Shown: one piece after another, positions 16,840-23,231 of the stretch
Position numbering within the stretch: the stretch's first letter is position 1
Layout: each line of letters opens with the position of its first letter
Virus record (IMG/VR): IMGVR_UViG_3300042261_000981
Coordinates: 1 to 53,901 of that record
Length of the DNA: 53,901 bases
DNA from: a virus
Strand: one strand, 5' to 3'
Position numbers and translations under genes: made by a program
Notes under the pieces: model-generated
Databases searched by the model: none
What the model saw: the letters and a program-made list of their open reading frames with translations, nothing else
What the model was told of the DNA's origin: nothing

Positions 16840-17229
16840 ATGTCGTAGATTCACAACAAGTTAATTACTGTAGCAAGACAAGATCTTACCCCAGGCTATC
16901 AAGCCACACAGGCAACTCACGCCGCATTATTATTCGCACAAGAATTTCCGTAGATTTATAAAGAATGGTCAAAAGACCCATATTTAGCTTTGCTTTCTAT
17001 TAAGAATGAGCAAGAGCTTATAAATCTCATTTCCAAATTAGAAAAATCCAAAATTAAATTTTCAGTCTTTAGGGAACCTGATATTAACAATCAGATTACC
17101 TCAATTTGTATTGAACCTTCTGAGGCATCAAGAAAGGCTACTAGTTCTTTGCCTAAAATGTTAAGAGATTTAGCGACTGAAAATCAAATAGATAAAAATA
17201 ACTGTTTACAAAAGGAGGAAGTATTATGA
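16840..17229 (+). CDS. PTH2-type peptidyl-tRNA hydrolase with two in-frame UAG codons
   Basis: Under the standard code this gene is broken. Reading UAG as an amino acid gives one 129-residue protein of normal length for peptidyl-tRNA hydrolase 2. UAG codons sit at residue 3 (16846-16848, after ATG TCG) and residue 38 (16951-16953, after TTT CCG). Between and after them the PTH2 pattern is intact: KLITVARQDLTPGYQATQATHAA, then DPYLALLSIKNEQELINLI and a final SEASRKATSSLP. PTH2 frees tRNA from stalled peptidyl-tRNA. Two tRNAs with CUA anticodons lie 1-2 kb downstream on the same strand, so UAG is probably decoded (Gln is likely by analogy with other recoded phages). Full product would then depend on suppressor tRNA. 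The next gene overlaps its stop (ATGA). The alternative is a pseudogene. Confidence 0.72.
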
Positions 17230-17390
17230 AGAATCAAGAAATATGGGAAATAACAGAGAAAATCATCAGTGCTATGAAATATTTAAATCAATTAAAAGAT
17301 GAAGACAGAAAAAAAATTTTTTGGAGAGATTTAGAGGAAGATTGGTTTGATTATTTAGAAAATAAAATAAACGGAGGAGATAAAGAATGA
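17226..17390 (+). CDS. Small acidic hypothetical protein in PTH2 operon
   Basis: A 54-aa protein, helical and rich in Glu, Lys and Trp (MKNQEIWEITEKIISAMKYL at the start). It has a strong ribosome site (AAAGGAGGAAG) and 4-base overlaps with both the PTH2 gene and the gene at 17387, so the three are translationally coupled. No family recognised. Confidence 0.55.
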   Translation: MKNQEIWEITEKIISAMKYLNQLKDEDRKKIFWRDLEEDWFDYLENKINGGDKE

Positions 17391-17686
17391 AAATAGAAGA
17401 ATTGGATATAATGTATAGTAATCATGTAAAAGTATTTAGAGATTTTTTTAATAAAAATTTCAATGGGGATGAAAATAATCTATTAGTTTTTCCAGAAGGT
17501 GATAATCTATCTATAGAATGGATATTCAAAGACTATCGTTATGGATTTTATATAGATTATGAAATTGAAAAATCATCATTCTATTTTGTATCAAAAGAAA
17601 AATATGGAGAATTAACAATATCATGCTTATTAAATGATGAATGCAGTTCGGATTTAATAAAAATAATTAACAAAAGAATATCATAA
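17387..17686 (+). CDS. Hypothetical protein in PTH2 operon
   Basis: A 99-aa protein with a helix then beta-rich middle (NNLLVFPEGDNLSIEWIF, YGFYIDYEIEKS). The preceding gene supplies a GGAGGAG ribosome site. It looks like a small alpha/beta domain, but no family is recognised. Its place right after PTH2 and the 54-aa gene suggests a role in the same process, unproven. Confidence 0.5.
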   Translation: MKIEELDIMYSNHVKVFRDFFNKNFNGDENNLLVFPEGDNLSIEWIFKDYRYGFYIDYEIEKSSFYFVSKEKYGELTISCLLNDECSSDLIKIINKRIS

Positions 17687-17701
17687 AGAAAGGAGGACGA
17701 T

Positions 17702-17725
17702 ATGTCGTAGGTAAAGCCGCCATAA
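17702..17725 (+). other. Mini-ORF ATG TCG UAG ... with strong Shine-Dalgarno
   Basis: AAAGGAGGACGAT places a strong ribosome site before ATG TCG TAG, the same first nine bases as the PTH2 gene. If UAG is decoded the peptide is MSxVKPP, ending at TAA (17723). If not, it is a two-residue ORF. It lies about 95 bases upstream of the gene at 17819 and could be a leader that senses UAG decoding. It could also be the remnant of a longer gene. Confidence 0.35.
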
Positions 17726-17818
17726 GGTGTAAAGTAAAATCAGCAAAACAAGTTTAATCATTATCGACTTGTAAATTAAAGATGATGAAACATTTATAAC
17801 AAAAATAAAATTAAAATT

Positions 17819-18232
17819 ATGAAAACAACAACAAACGCTGGTGTTACGTACACCTACAATAAATATGAAGTTATTGAAAAAATCAACAAAACTATTGCTT
17901 TAATTGAAGCTTGGATTAGTGAAAACAATTATCAAATATCAGGTAAAATTGATAGGAATCTTGAAGATAAATGGAGTAATTTATCTAAGAGTCAGGTGAA
18001 GAAAATTCAGAGATATTGTTTTTGGATTGAAAGAAAACCTTCTTTAAGAAATGTTAATACATTCTTTGGTATTTTGTCTAAATATTTCAAAATTGAAAGA
18101 GTTCATGTTAAGATTTCTGCCAAAGAAGAAGCCATTCAAAAATCCAGAAAAGAATGGATTAAAGCAAGAAATGAAGCCGATAAAGCTTTGAAGGCATACA
18201 AAGCAGAGAAAGGCGATTTTTATAAAAAATAA
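17819..18232 (+). CDS. Hypothetical basic helical protein
   Basis: A 137-aa lysine-rich protein, mostly helical (VIEKINKTIALIEAWISEN; a long C-terminal helix with EEAIQKSRKEWIKARNEADK). No known domain; nucleic-acid binding is plausible from charge. It stands alone between the mini-ORF at 17702 and the first amber tRNA. Confidence 0.5.
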   Translation: MKTTTNAGVTYTYNKYEVIEKINKTIALIEAWISENNYQISGKIDRNLEDKWSNLSKSQVKKIQRYCFWIERKPSLRNVNTFFGILSKYFKIERVHVKISAKEEAIQKSRKEWIKARNEADKALKAYKAEKGDFYKK

Positions 18233-18256
18233 TTTTTTTAGTTTAGAATAATTTAA

Positions 18257-18264
18257 TATCTTTG
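18257..18264 (+). promoter_or_regulatory. Bacteroidetes-type -7 box TATCTTTG before amber tRNA
   Basis: TATCTTTG matches TAnnTTTG, 22 bases upstream of the mature 5' end of the first tRNA. A short hairpin GCCTATC/GATAGGC follows it and precedes the tRNA. Confidence 0.45.
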
Positions 18265-18286
18265 CCTATCGTATGATAGGCAAAAT

Positions 18287-18359
18287 CCGACAGTAGCTCA
18301 GTTGGTAGAGCGGAAGCCTCTAGATCTTCAAGTCGCGGGTTCGAATCCTGTCTGTCGGG
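18287..18359 (+). tRNA. tRNA with anticodon CUA (amber suppressor type), no. 1
   Basis: A complete cloverleaf: acceptor CCGACAG/CTGTCGG (7 bp), D stem GCTC/GAGC, anticodon stem GAAG(C)/(T)CTTC with one mismatch next to the loop, loop CTCTAGA with U33 and anticodon CUA, a 5-base variable loop, and T arm GCGGG-TTCGAAT-CCTGT with two G-U pairs. Discriminator is G; CCA is not encoded. CUA pairs with UAG. The short variable loop argues against bacterial Leu, Ser or Tyr identity, and G73 is compatible with Gln among others. The UAG-containing PTH2 gene lies 1.1 kb upstream. Confidence 0.9.
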
Positions 18360-18373
18360 CAAAAATAAATAAT

Positions 18374-18781
18374 ATGCTTAAAAAGAACGAATTTAACGCT
18401 TTAGGTGACATTACTGTAGAAGAAGCCTGTAGATTTGGTCTTTTAGAAGAAATGTCAGGAACTCAAGTTCAAGAAAAATTTGGTAATTATATTCCATATT
18501 CTGATGGAAAAACAAGACTTGGTAAGGAAGTCACTGTTGGGGACAGTCTTGTATACTGGGATATTAGAAAAAAGGGGAATATAAAAGGAAGTACTACACC
18601 AAAAGACAAATTAACAGTTGGTTCGAAATATGAAGTTCAAAAGGTAAGTTGGAATGGAAATAGAATAACTGTTATTAATGATCTTGGCAAAAAATCTGTT
18701 GTTGGGACAGATAGGTTTGTTTTTGAAAATAAAAAAATAATTTCACCGATTGATCCTTACGGGGAAGAGTATTGGTATTAA
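18374..18781 (+). CDS. Accessory protein with C-terminal DPYGEEYWY
   Basis: A 135-aa protein; ATG at 18374 is chosen because the longer open frame runs through the tRNA. It starts MLKKNEFNALGDITVEEACRFGLL and has a beta-rich middle (VGDSLVYWDI, GSKYEVQKVSW, NRITVINDLG) like a small SH3 or KOW-type barrel. It ends IDPYGEEYWY. It sits between two amber tRNAs. Function unknown. Confidence 0.6.
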   Translation: MLKKNEFNALGDITVEEACRFGLLEEMSGTQVQEKFGNYIPYSDGKTRLGKEVTVGDSLVYWDIRKKGNIKGSTTPKDKLTVGSKYEVQKVSWNGNRITVINDLGKKSVVGTDRFVFENKKIISPIDPYGEEYWY

Positions 18782-18786
18782 AATAA

Positions 18787-18861
18787 CGGATAGTAGCTTA
18801 GATTGGTCTAAAGCGGTAGTCTCTAAAACTACCATCGTGGGTTCGAATCCCACCTATCTGA
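18787..18861 (+). tRNA. tRNA with anticodon CUA (amber suppressor type), no. 2
   Basis: A complete cloverleaf: acceptor CGGATAG/CTATCTG (one G-U pair), D stem GCTT/AAGC, perfect anticodon stem GTAGT/ACTAC, loop CTCTAAA with anticodon CUA, a 4-base variable loop, and T arm GTGGG-TTCGAAT-CCCAC. Discriminator is A; CCA is not encoded. It differs from tRNA no. 1 in discriminator and stems, so the two may be charged with different amino acids. Both read UAG. Confidence 0.92.
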
Positions 18862-18876
18862 CTAAAACATAAAAAC

Positions 18877-19566
18877 ATGCCAAACTGGGTAACAAACGTT
18901 CTAACCATAGATTGTTCAAATGAAATCTTAGAACAAATAAGAGATTTTATCAAAAACGATAAAAGAGTTATAGATTTCGATAAAATCATACCAATGCCAG
19001 AAAGTCTTAGAGTATCTGATAATAGCCTTGGGTCACTTGCTTTACACGCCATTTATTACAAACCATCTAAAGCATCTACTGATGCCGACCCTTACGGTGA
19101 AGAGGATTGGGAAGATCTTGATAAATATAAGGAATCATATATATCAGATGAAGAAGTGCATAAAAGATTTAATAAATTATCAGAAAAAGATAAAGAAGAG
19201 GCTACAAATTTAGCAAAGATATATAAAGATAATTTAGATAACTACGGAAGTAAAACTTGGTACGATTGGGCTTGCAGAAATTGGGGGACTAAATGGAATG
19301 CTAGTGAATCTAGTATTGACAACAATGGAGATATTCGTTTTGAGACAGCATGGGCAACACCACACCCGGTTATAAGAAGATTGAGTGAAATTTTTCCAAC
19401 AGCCACGTTTACAGTTAAATTCGCAGATGAAGATATAGGTAATAATTGTGGTTCATATCAAATAAAAAATGGCGAAGATATTTTCTTCGAAGAAGGCGAC
19501 GAAGATTTCGCGTATGATGTAAAAGGTTGGTCCAGAGAAGATTGGAATAGCGACGATGAAAATTAA
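18877..19566 (+). CDS. Api92/YubB-like ferredoxin-fold protein with inserted DPYGEEDW
   Basis: A 229-aa protein with a clear family pattern: MPNWVTNVLTI at the start, FDKIIPMPESL near residue 30-40, YGSKTWYDWACRNWGTKWNA near 130, then ETAWATPHPVIRRLSEIFP and FADEDIGNNCG. This is the Api92/YubB (DUF1281-like) group found on plasmids and phages, with a ferredoxin-like C-terminal domain of unknown function. The DPYGEEDWEDLD peptide lies near residue 70 in a loop between conserved blocks, where the family normally has no such element as far as I know. This shows that the motif can be added to an existing protein. Confidence 0.72.
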   Translation: MPNWVTNVLTIDCSNEILEQIRDFIKNDKRVIDFDKIIPMPESLRVSDNSLGSLALHAIYYKPSKASTDADPYGEEDWEDLDKYKESYISDEEVHKRFNKLSEKDKEEATNLAKIYKDNLDNYGSKTWYDWACRNWGTKWNASESSIDNNGDIRFETAWATPHPVIRRLSEIFPTATFTVKFADEDIGNNCGSYQIKNGEDIFFEEGDEDFAYDVKGWSREDWNSDDEN

Positions 19567-19597
19567 TTTTTGTCTTTAGAAAAAACTAAAGAAAAAA

Positions 19598-19609
19598 GTT
19601 AATATATAC
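19598..19609 (+). promoter_or_regulatory. Phage promoter element GTTAATATATAC
   Basis: GTTAATATATAC, 5 bases upstream of the PhoH-like gene start at 19615. Confidence 0.45.
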
Positions 19610-19614
19610 GGTGT

Positions 19615-20547
19615 ATGTTTGACCGTACCAAATTATTCAATACAAAAAAGCCAGGCTTGATTTCTAAAAGGGATAAGTCTGGTTTTTTTATTGCGAACAA
19701 AAAAACATTGAAGCTTATGGGAAAACGAAGAAATAACATGCTTTCACCACTCAACGCTGATGAGGATATTCTTGATGCAGTTTATAGCTCACGTCGTATT
19801 TCCAATGACACATTGTTTACAAAGAAACAATATGCGGAGGTTCTTCTAAAAAAAGTAAATTTAAAATGTAAGAGCCAACGTCAGAAGGAATTTGTAAACA
19901 TGATAGATGAAAAAGAGATTACTATCTGTGTTGGTGAATCGGGTGTGGGTAAAAGTTATTTGTCAATAGCTAAAGCGTTAGAATTGATCAAAGATTCTTC
20001 TAAGGGTTACGAAAAAATCTTTATTATTACTCCAATTGTCGAGTCTGAGGATAATATTGGATTTCTAAAAGGAAGTTTAACTGAAAAGTTGGATCCTTAT
20101 TTATATTCCATATATTATCTAATAGATAAAATAGTTGGTGAAGAGGTTAGGAAGAAACTAGTTGAGAATGAAGTTATAAGTCCATTGTGTATATCTTATT
20201 TAAGAGGAGTTAATATAGATAATGCGATTTTGATTTCAGATGAAACGCAGAATATGACAATAAAAGGTATAAAAACATTATTAACTCGTATAGGTTTTAA
20301 TTCTAAATTTATATTATCGGGGGATATAAATCAAATTGATAGATTTAAAAACGAAAACGACTCTGGATTAAAATACGCTTTTGAAAATCTCAGAGAAATT
20401 GAAGGTATAGGACTTTTCGAATTTACAAAGGAGGATATTGTAAGAAATAGAATTATTGGGGAAATTCTTGAAAAGTTTAAGCCAAAGACGGTCGAACAAA
20501 CATTAGTGCAAACACCAAAAAGAAAAAAGAAAGGAGATACTATATAA
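19615..20547 (+). CDS. phoH: PhoH-like P-loop ATPase
   Basis: A 310-aa PhoH family protein. After an about 75-residue N-terminal extension come KSQRQKEFVNMI, Walker A in CVGESGVGKSYLSIAKAL (near residue 105), FIITPIVES, ILISDETQNM (Walker B) and FILSGDINQID. These are the standard PhoH blocks in order. PhoH proteins bind ATP and are predicted RNA helicase/nuclease partners; they are very common in phages, with an unsettled role. It ends against a bidirectional terminator shared with the paralogue array on the other strand. Confidence 0.88.
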   Translation: MFDRTKLFNTKKPGLISKRDKSGFFIANKKTLKLMGKRRNNMLSPLNADEDILDAVYSSRRISNDTLFTKKQYAEVLLKKVNLKCKSQRQKEFVNMIDEKEITICVGESGVGKSYLSIAKALELIKDSSKGYEKIFIITPIVESEDNIGFLKGSLTEKLDPYLYSIYYLIDKIVGEEVRKKLVENEVISPLCISYLRGVNIDNAILISDETQNMTIKGIKTLLTRIGFNSKFILSGDINQIDRFKNENDSGLKYAFENLREIEGIGLFEFTKEDIVRNRIIGEILEKFKPKTVEQTLVQTPKRKKKGDTI

Positions 20548-20575
20548 AAAAAGGGGGAGTTTAACTCCCCTTTTC
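20546..20575. terminator. Bidirectional terminator
   Basis: AAAAGGGGGAGTT / AACTCCCCTTTT stem between convergent genes, with A and T runs at both sides. Confidence 0.75.
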
Positions 20576-20578
20576 CTT

Positions 20579-21133
20579 TTATTTCTCCCACCAGTTTTCT
20601 TCACCATAAGGATCTATACCTTTCATCTTTGTTTCAGTATCTTTTTTGATCCTTTCATATTCTTCTCTTTCGACTTTTATTTTAGATCTAAGTTGAGATT
20701 TTTCCTCCTCTCCAATATCATTGGCTTCATATTTATTAAAAATATTTATAATCTTATCTTGTTTAACAAAAGTTAATGTTCCTTGATCTGGTCCGCCTTC
20801 TACATTTGCAATTATAAGAGATTTCATCATGTCTGAAATTAAATATAAATCTCCATAACTATATCTATCATTATCGCCATATAAACTACCAGATTTTACA
20901 TACCCCTTAAATCTCTTTATGAAATTTTCAATATAATCATAAGGTAATATAACCTTTGGTCCAGTCTCTCCTTTTTTAGGTCTGGGATATTCTCTTCTAT
21001 TGTCCTCAGCATATCTTTTTCTTAATGCATCTAGATTTGAATAGACAAAATCATCAACATCAAATCCATTTGGTACTAAAATAACGTAGCTAGTTGAGCT
21101 ACTATTACTTACAAATCCACTTCTTATTTTCAT
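20579..21133 (-). CDS. GFVSNSSSSSF-type paralogue 4 with DPYGEENWW tail
   Basis: A 184-aa protein starting MKIRSGFVSNSSSTSYVIL and ending GIDPYGEENWWEK. The KIRxGFVSNSSSSSF N-terminus is widespread among phage and bacterial proteins of unknown function. It is the last of four head-to-tail paralogues (22620 to 20579), each overlapping or nearly touching the next. The middle is charged with no recognised domain. The Ser-rich start is conserved across the four, while the bodies diverge strongly. Confidence 0.65.
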   Translation of the reverse strand: MKIRSGFVSNSSSTSYVILVPNGFDVDDFVYSNLDALRKRYAEDNRREYPRPKKGETGPKVILPYDYIENFIKRFKGYVKSGSLYGDNDRYSYGDLYLISDMMKSLIIANVEGGPDQGTLTFVKQDKIINIFNKYEANDIGEEEKSQLRSKIKVEREEYERIKKDTETKMKGIDPYGEENWWEK

Positions 21134-21663
21134 AATTCGTCAAATTTTTTAATTTTATTAGATTCTTTCATATCTAATCCATCTTCATCGTCCCACTCTT
21201 CCTCACCGTAAGGATCATGAACTTTCATTTTATCTTTTAATATTTCTCTTTTAAGTTTTCTTTCTGATGCTTTATCTTTATACTTGAAAATGTCTTCTTT
21301 ATGTTTATTTTCGATGACATTCATCTTATCCATTTCTCTTTTACTAATAAGTTTTATTATGCCCGATTCCTCTTGACAAGCTTCGTATGCAATAAAGATA
21401 ATATAATCATTAAGAAGTGTTTGTAATGGCAAAAACAATCTATTTTCGTATTCATGGCAAATACCATCCTTTATGAATTTTTTAATATCAGACTCTTTAA
21501 GGGTATTAACATTGTTATAATCATCCATATAAACTTTTTTCTTGCCTTTGTTCTTATCCAAGAATGCTTCTTTGGCTGTATCAAAATCAAAATCATCTGG
21601 TAAATATACCAAAATGAAAGATGATCCGCTACTATTACTTACAAATCCTGTTCTTATTTTCAT
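21130..21663 (-). CDS. GFVSNSSSSSF-type paralogue 3 with DPYGEEEWDD
   Basis: A 177-aa protein starting MKIRTGFVSNSSGSSFILVY, followed by LPDDFDFD as in paralogue 2. A coiled, charged middle leads to VHDPYGEEEWDDED about 30 residues before the C-terminus, which ends SNKIKKFDEL. The end KIKKF(D/K)EL is shared with paralogue 2, confirming recent duplication. Overlaps both neighbours by 4 bases (ATGA). Confidence 0.65.
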   Translation of the reverse strand: MKIRTGFVSNSSGSSFILVYLPDDFDFDTAKEAFLDKNKGKKKVYMDDYNNVNTLKESDIKKFIKDGICHEYENRLFLPLQTLLNDYIIFIAYEACQEESGIIKLISKREMDKMNVIENKHKEDIFKYKDKASERKLKREILKDKMKVHDPYGEEEWDDEDGLDMKESNKIKKFDEL

Positions 21664-22226
21664 AATTCTTTAAATTTTTTTATTTTGTGTGATTCATCAA
21701 TTGGTCCTCTTTCTAATTCGTCTAATGTATCTGGCACCTTATCTAAATCTTCATCCCAATCTTCTTCACCGTATGGATCATGCTTGATCATTTTATTTTT
21801 AAGATATTCCCTTTTTTTCTTTTTTAATCCAGCTAAGTCCTTGAATTTTCTAGTATTATCAGAGGATAAGGAATCCATATTGGCGAATTTATCAAATAAT
21901 CTCTTATCTACTCTTTCTATCCTGTCATAACCTTCATAATCCAATGTAGTTTCATATACAACATAATCTTCAAAAAAGAAAGATATATCATAAAAATCCA
22001 TTCTACCTCTTCTTCCTTTCTGAACAAAAAGATCAATATCTTCCTTTTTTAATGCTCCAAGAAAATTTTTAATATCATGATAATTACCAAAATCTTCATG
22101 CTCTTTATTTTTATACTTATCCAACATGTATTCTACATGAGAATCATAATCAAAATCTGGCGGAATGTATAACAATACAAAAGAAGATGAACTACTATTA
22201 CTTACAAAACCTGATCTTATTTTCAT
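21660..22226 (-). CDS. GFVSNSSSSSF-type paralogue 2 with DPYGEEDWDE
   Basis: A 188-aa protein; the start at 22226 is chosen so that it begins MKIRSGFVSNSSSSSFVLLY like its paralogues, rather than at an upstream Met. IPPDFDYDSHVEYMLDKYKN follows. KHDPYGEEDWDEDL lies about 40 residues from the end, which reads SHKIKKFKEL. Closest relative is paralogue 3. Function unknown. Confidence 0.65.
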   Translation of the reverse strand: MKIRSGFVSNSSSSSFVLLYIPPDFDYDSHVEYMLDKYKNKEHEDFGNYHDIKNFLGALKKEDIDLFVQKGRRGRMDFYDISFFFEDYVVYETTLDYEGYDRIERVDKRLFDKFANMDSLSSDNTRKFKDLAGLKKKKREYLKNKMIKHDPYGEEDWDEDLDKVPDTLDELERGPIDESHKIKKFKEL

Positions 22227-22242
22227 CAAATAATATTTTTTT

Positions 22243-22620
22243 TTAATATCGATGACTGATATATTCATCGTCGACTTCAACTACATTAGAAAGAAACCAC
22301 CCCATATCAAAATTATCCATAATAGTATATACTTCTATAGTATTTTCTTTTTCTTCAACATCCCAACTATCATATGGCTCAATACCATACATGAGATTTC
22401 TTATCTTTGTACCAAATAAATCAGTATCATTCTCATCCCAATTTTCTTCACCATAAGGATCATCATCAGAATAAACTCTCTCAGATTCACTATACATAAG
22501 TTTATTACAAACATCCAAATGATTCTTAATCATTTCTATTTGCTCTTCGTTTAGTCCTTCCTTTTTAATTATATAACTAGAAGAACTACTATTACTTATA
22601 AAATATAATCTTAATTTCAT
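22243..22620 (-). CDS. GFVSNSSSSSF-type paralogue 1 with DPYGEENWDE
   Basis: A 125-aa, shortest member, starting MKLRLYFISNSSSSSYIIKK. DDDPYGEENWDEND is central. The C-terminal third is acidic with alternating hydrophobic residues (ENTIEVYTIMDNFDMGWFL). It is the first gene of the array in transcription order. Confidence 0.62.
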   Translation of the reverse strand: MKLRLYFISNSSSSSYIIKKEGLNEEQIEMIKNHLDVCNKLMYSESERVYSDDDPYGEENWDENDTDLFGTKIRNLMYGIEPYDSWDVEEKENTIEVYTIMDNFDMGWFLSNVVEVDDEYISHRY

Positions 22621-22626
22621 ATTTTT

Positions 22627-23199
22627 TTAATATTCTTCTTCATATGGGTATTCATATTCCCATTCTTCTTCCCCGTAAGGATCATTTTTACTTATTGTCA
22701 TTTTTGGTTTATCATCCCAAAAAAATTTTCTTCTACCTAATGGGTGTTTTCTTGGTTTTCCCATCCATTCTAAATCTCCTTTTAAATATCTAAGTTCTAG
22801 TCTATATATCATTTCATCTACACTATCAAATTTTAATTTATCAGGGGCATAATAAAATTCTAATCTAAAGTCTTCCGGACCCAATTTATCATTAACTTCC
22901 AACCAAGTCATAGTAAGATCTTTTATATCTATTTTTACTTTCTCTCTATAAATCAAACTTTTATTTCTTTCTTCTTCATCTTCAACGTATTGTTTGCTTA
23001 TAGGATCCCAATTGAATTTACTAGCAGCCCAAGATCTTTTGATATGAGTAAATGTAATACTATCATTTTCTTTGGTATCATCTATTATTATACGACTAAA
23101 TGACGCCATTTTTAATTTTTTAGATATTTCTTCTAATTTTATAAGAACGGTATAATAATCATCTTCAATATTTTCAAATATTTTAAAGTTAATAATCAT
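22627..23199 (-). CDS. Accessory protein with targeting-like N-terminus and DPYGEEEWEYEY tail
   Basis: A 190-aa protein starting MIINFKIFENIEDD (recurring N-terminal signal) and ending NDPYGEEEWEYEYPYEEEY, an unusually extended acidic and Tyr-rich version of the motif. The middle is mixed alpha/beta with no known domain. It has a TAATATATAG-type element upstream and lies just ahead of the four-paralogue array, probably in the same transcript. Confidence 0.6.
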   Translation of the reverse strand: MIINFKIFENIEDDYYTVLIKLEEISKKLKMASFSRIIIDDTKENDSITFTHIKRSWAASKFNWDPISKQYVEDEEERNKSLIYREKVKIDIKDLTMTWLEVNDKLGPEDFRLEFYYAPDKLKFDSVDEMIYRLELRYLKGDLEWMGKPRKHPLGRRKFFWDDKPKMTISKNDPYGEEEWEYEYPYEEEY

Positions 23200-23215
23200 T
23201 ATATTATTTAATTTT

Positions 23216-23228
23216 CTACTATATATTA
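23216..23228 (-). promoter_or_regulatory. Phage promoter element TAATATATAG
   Basis: Reads AATAATATATAGT on the minus strand, about 17 bases upstream of the gene starting at 23199. Confidence 0.4.
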
Positions 23229-23231
23229 TTT

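Noticed and set aside
17702-17779. A 25-residue reading of the mini-ORF in which UAG and two UAA codons are all Gln (Gln-rich, plausible-looking peptide).
   Set aside because: UAA ends nearly all genes here, so reading it as sense is not credible. Only UAG decoding is supported by the tRNAs.
18302-18373. N-terminal extension of the gene at 18374 through the first tRNA.
   Set aside because: The extension is translated tRNA sequence; the ATG at 18374 lies after the tRNA and starts normal coding sequence.
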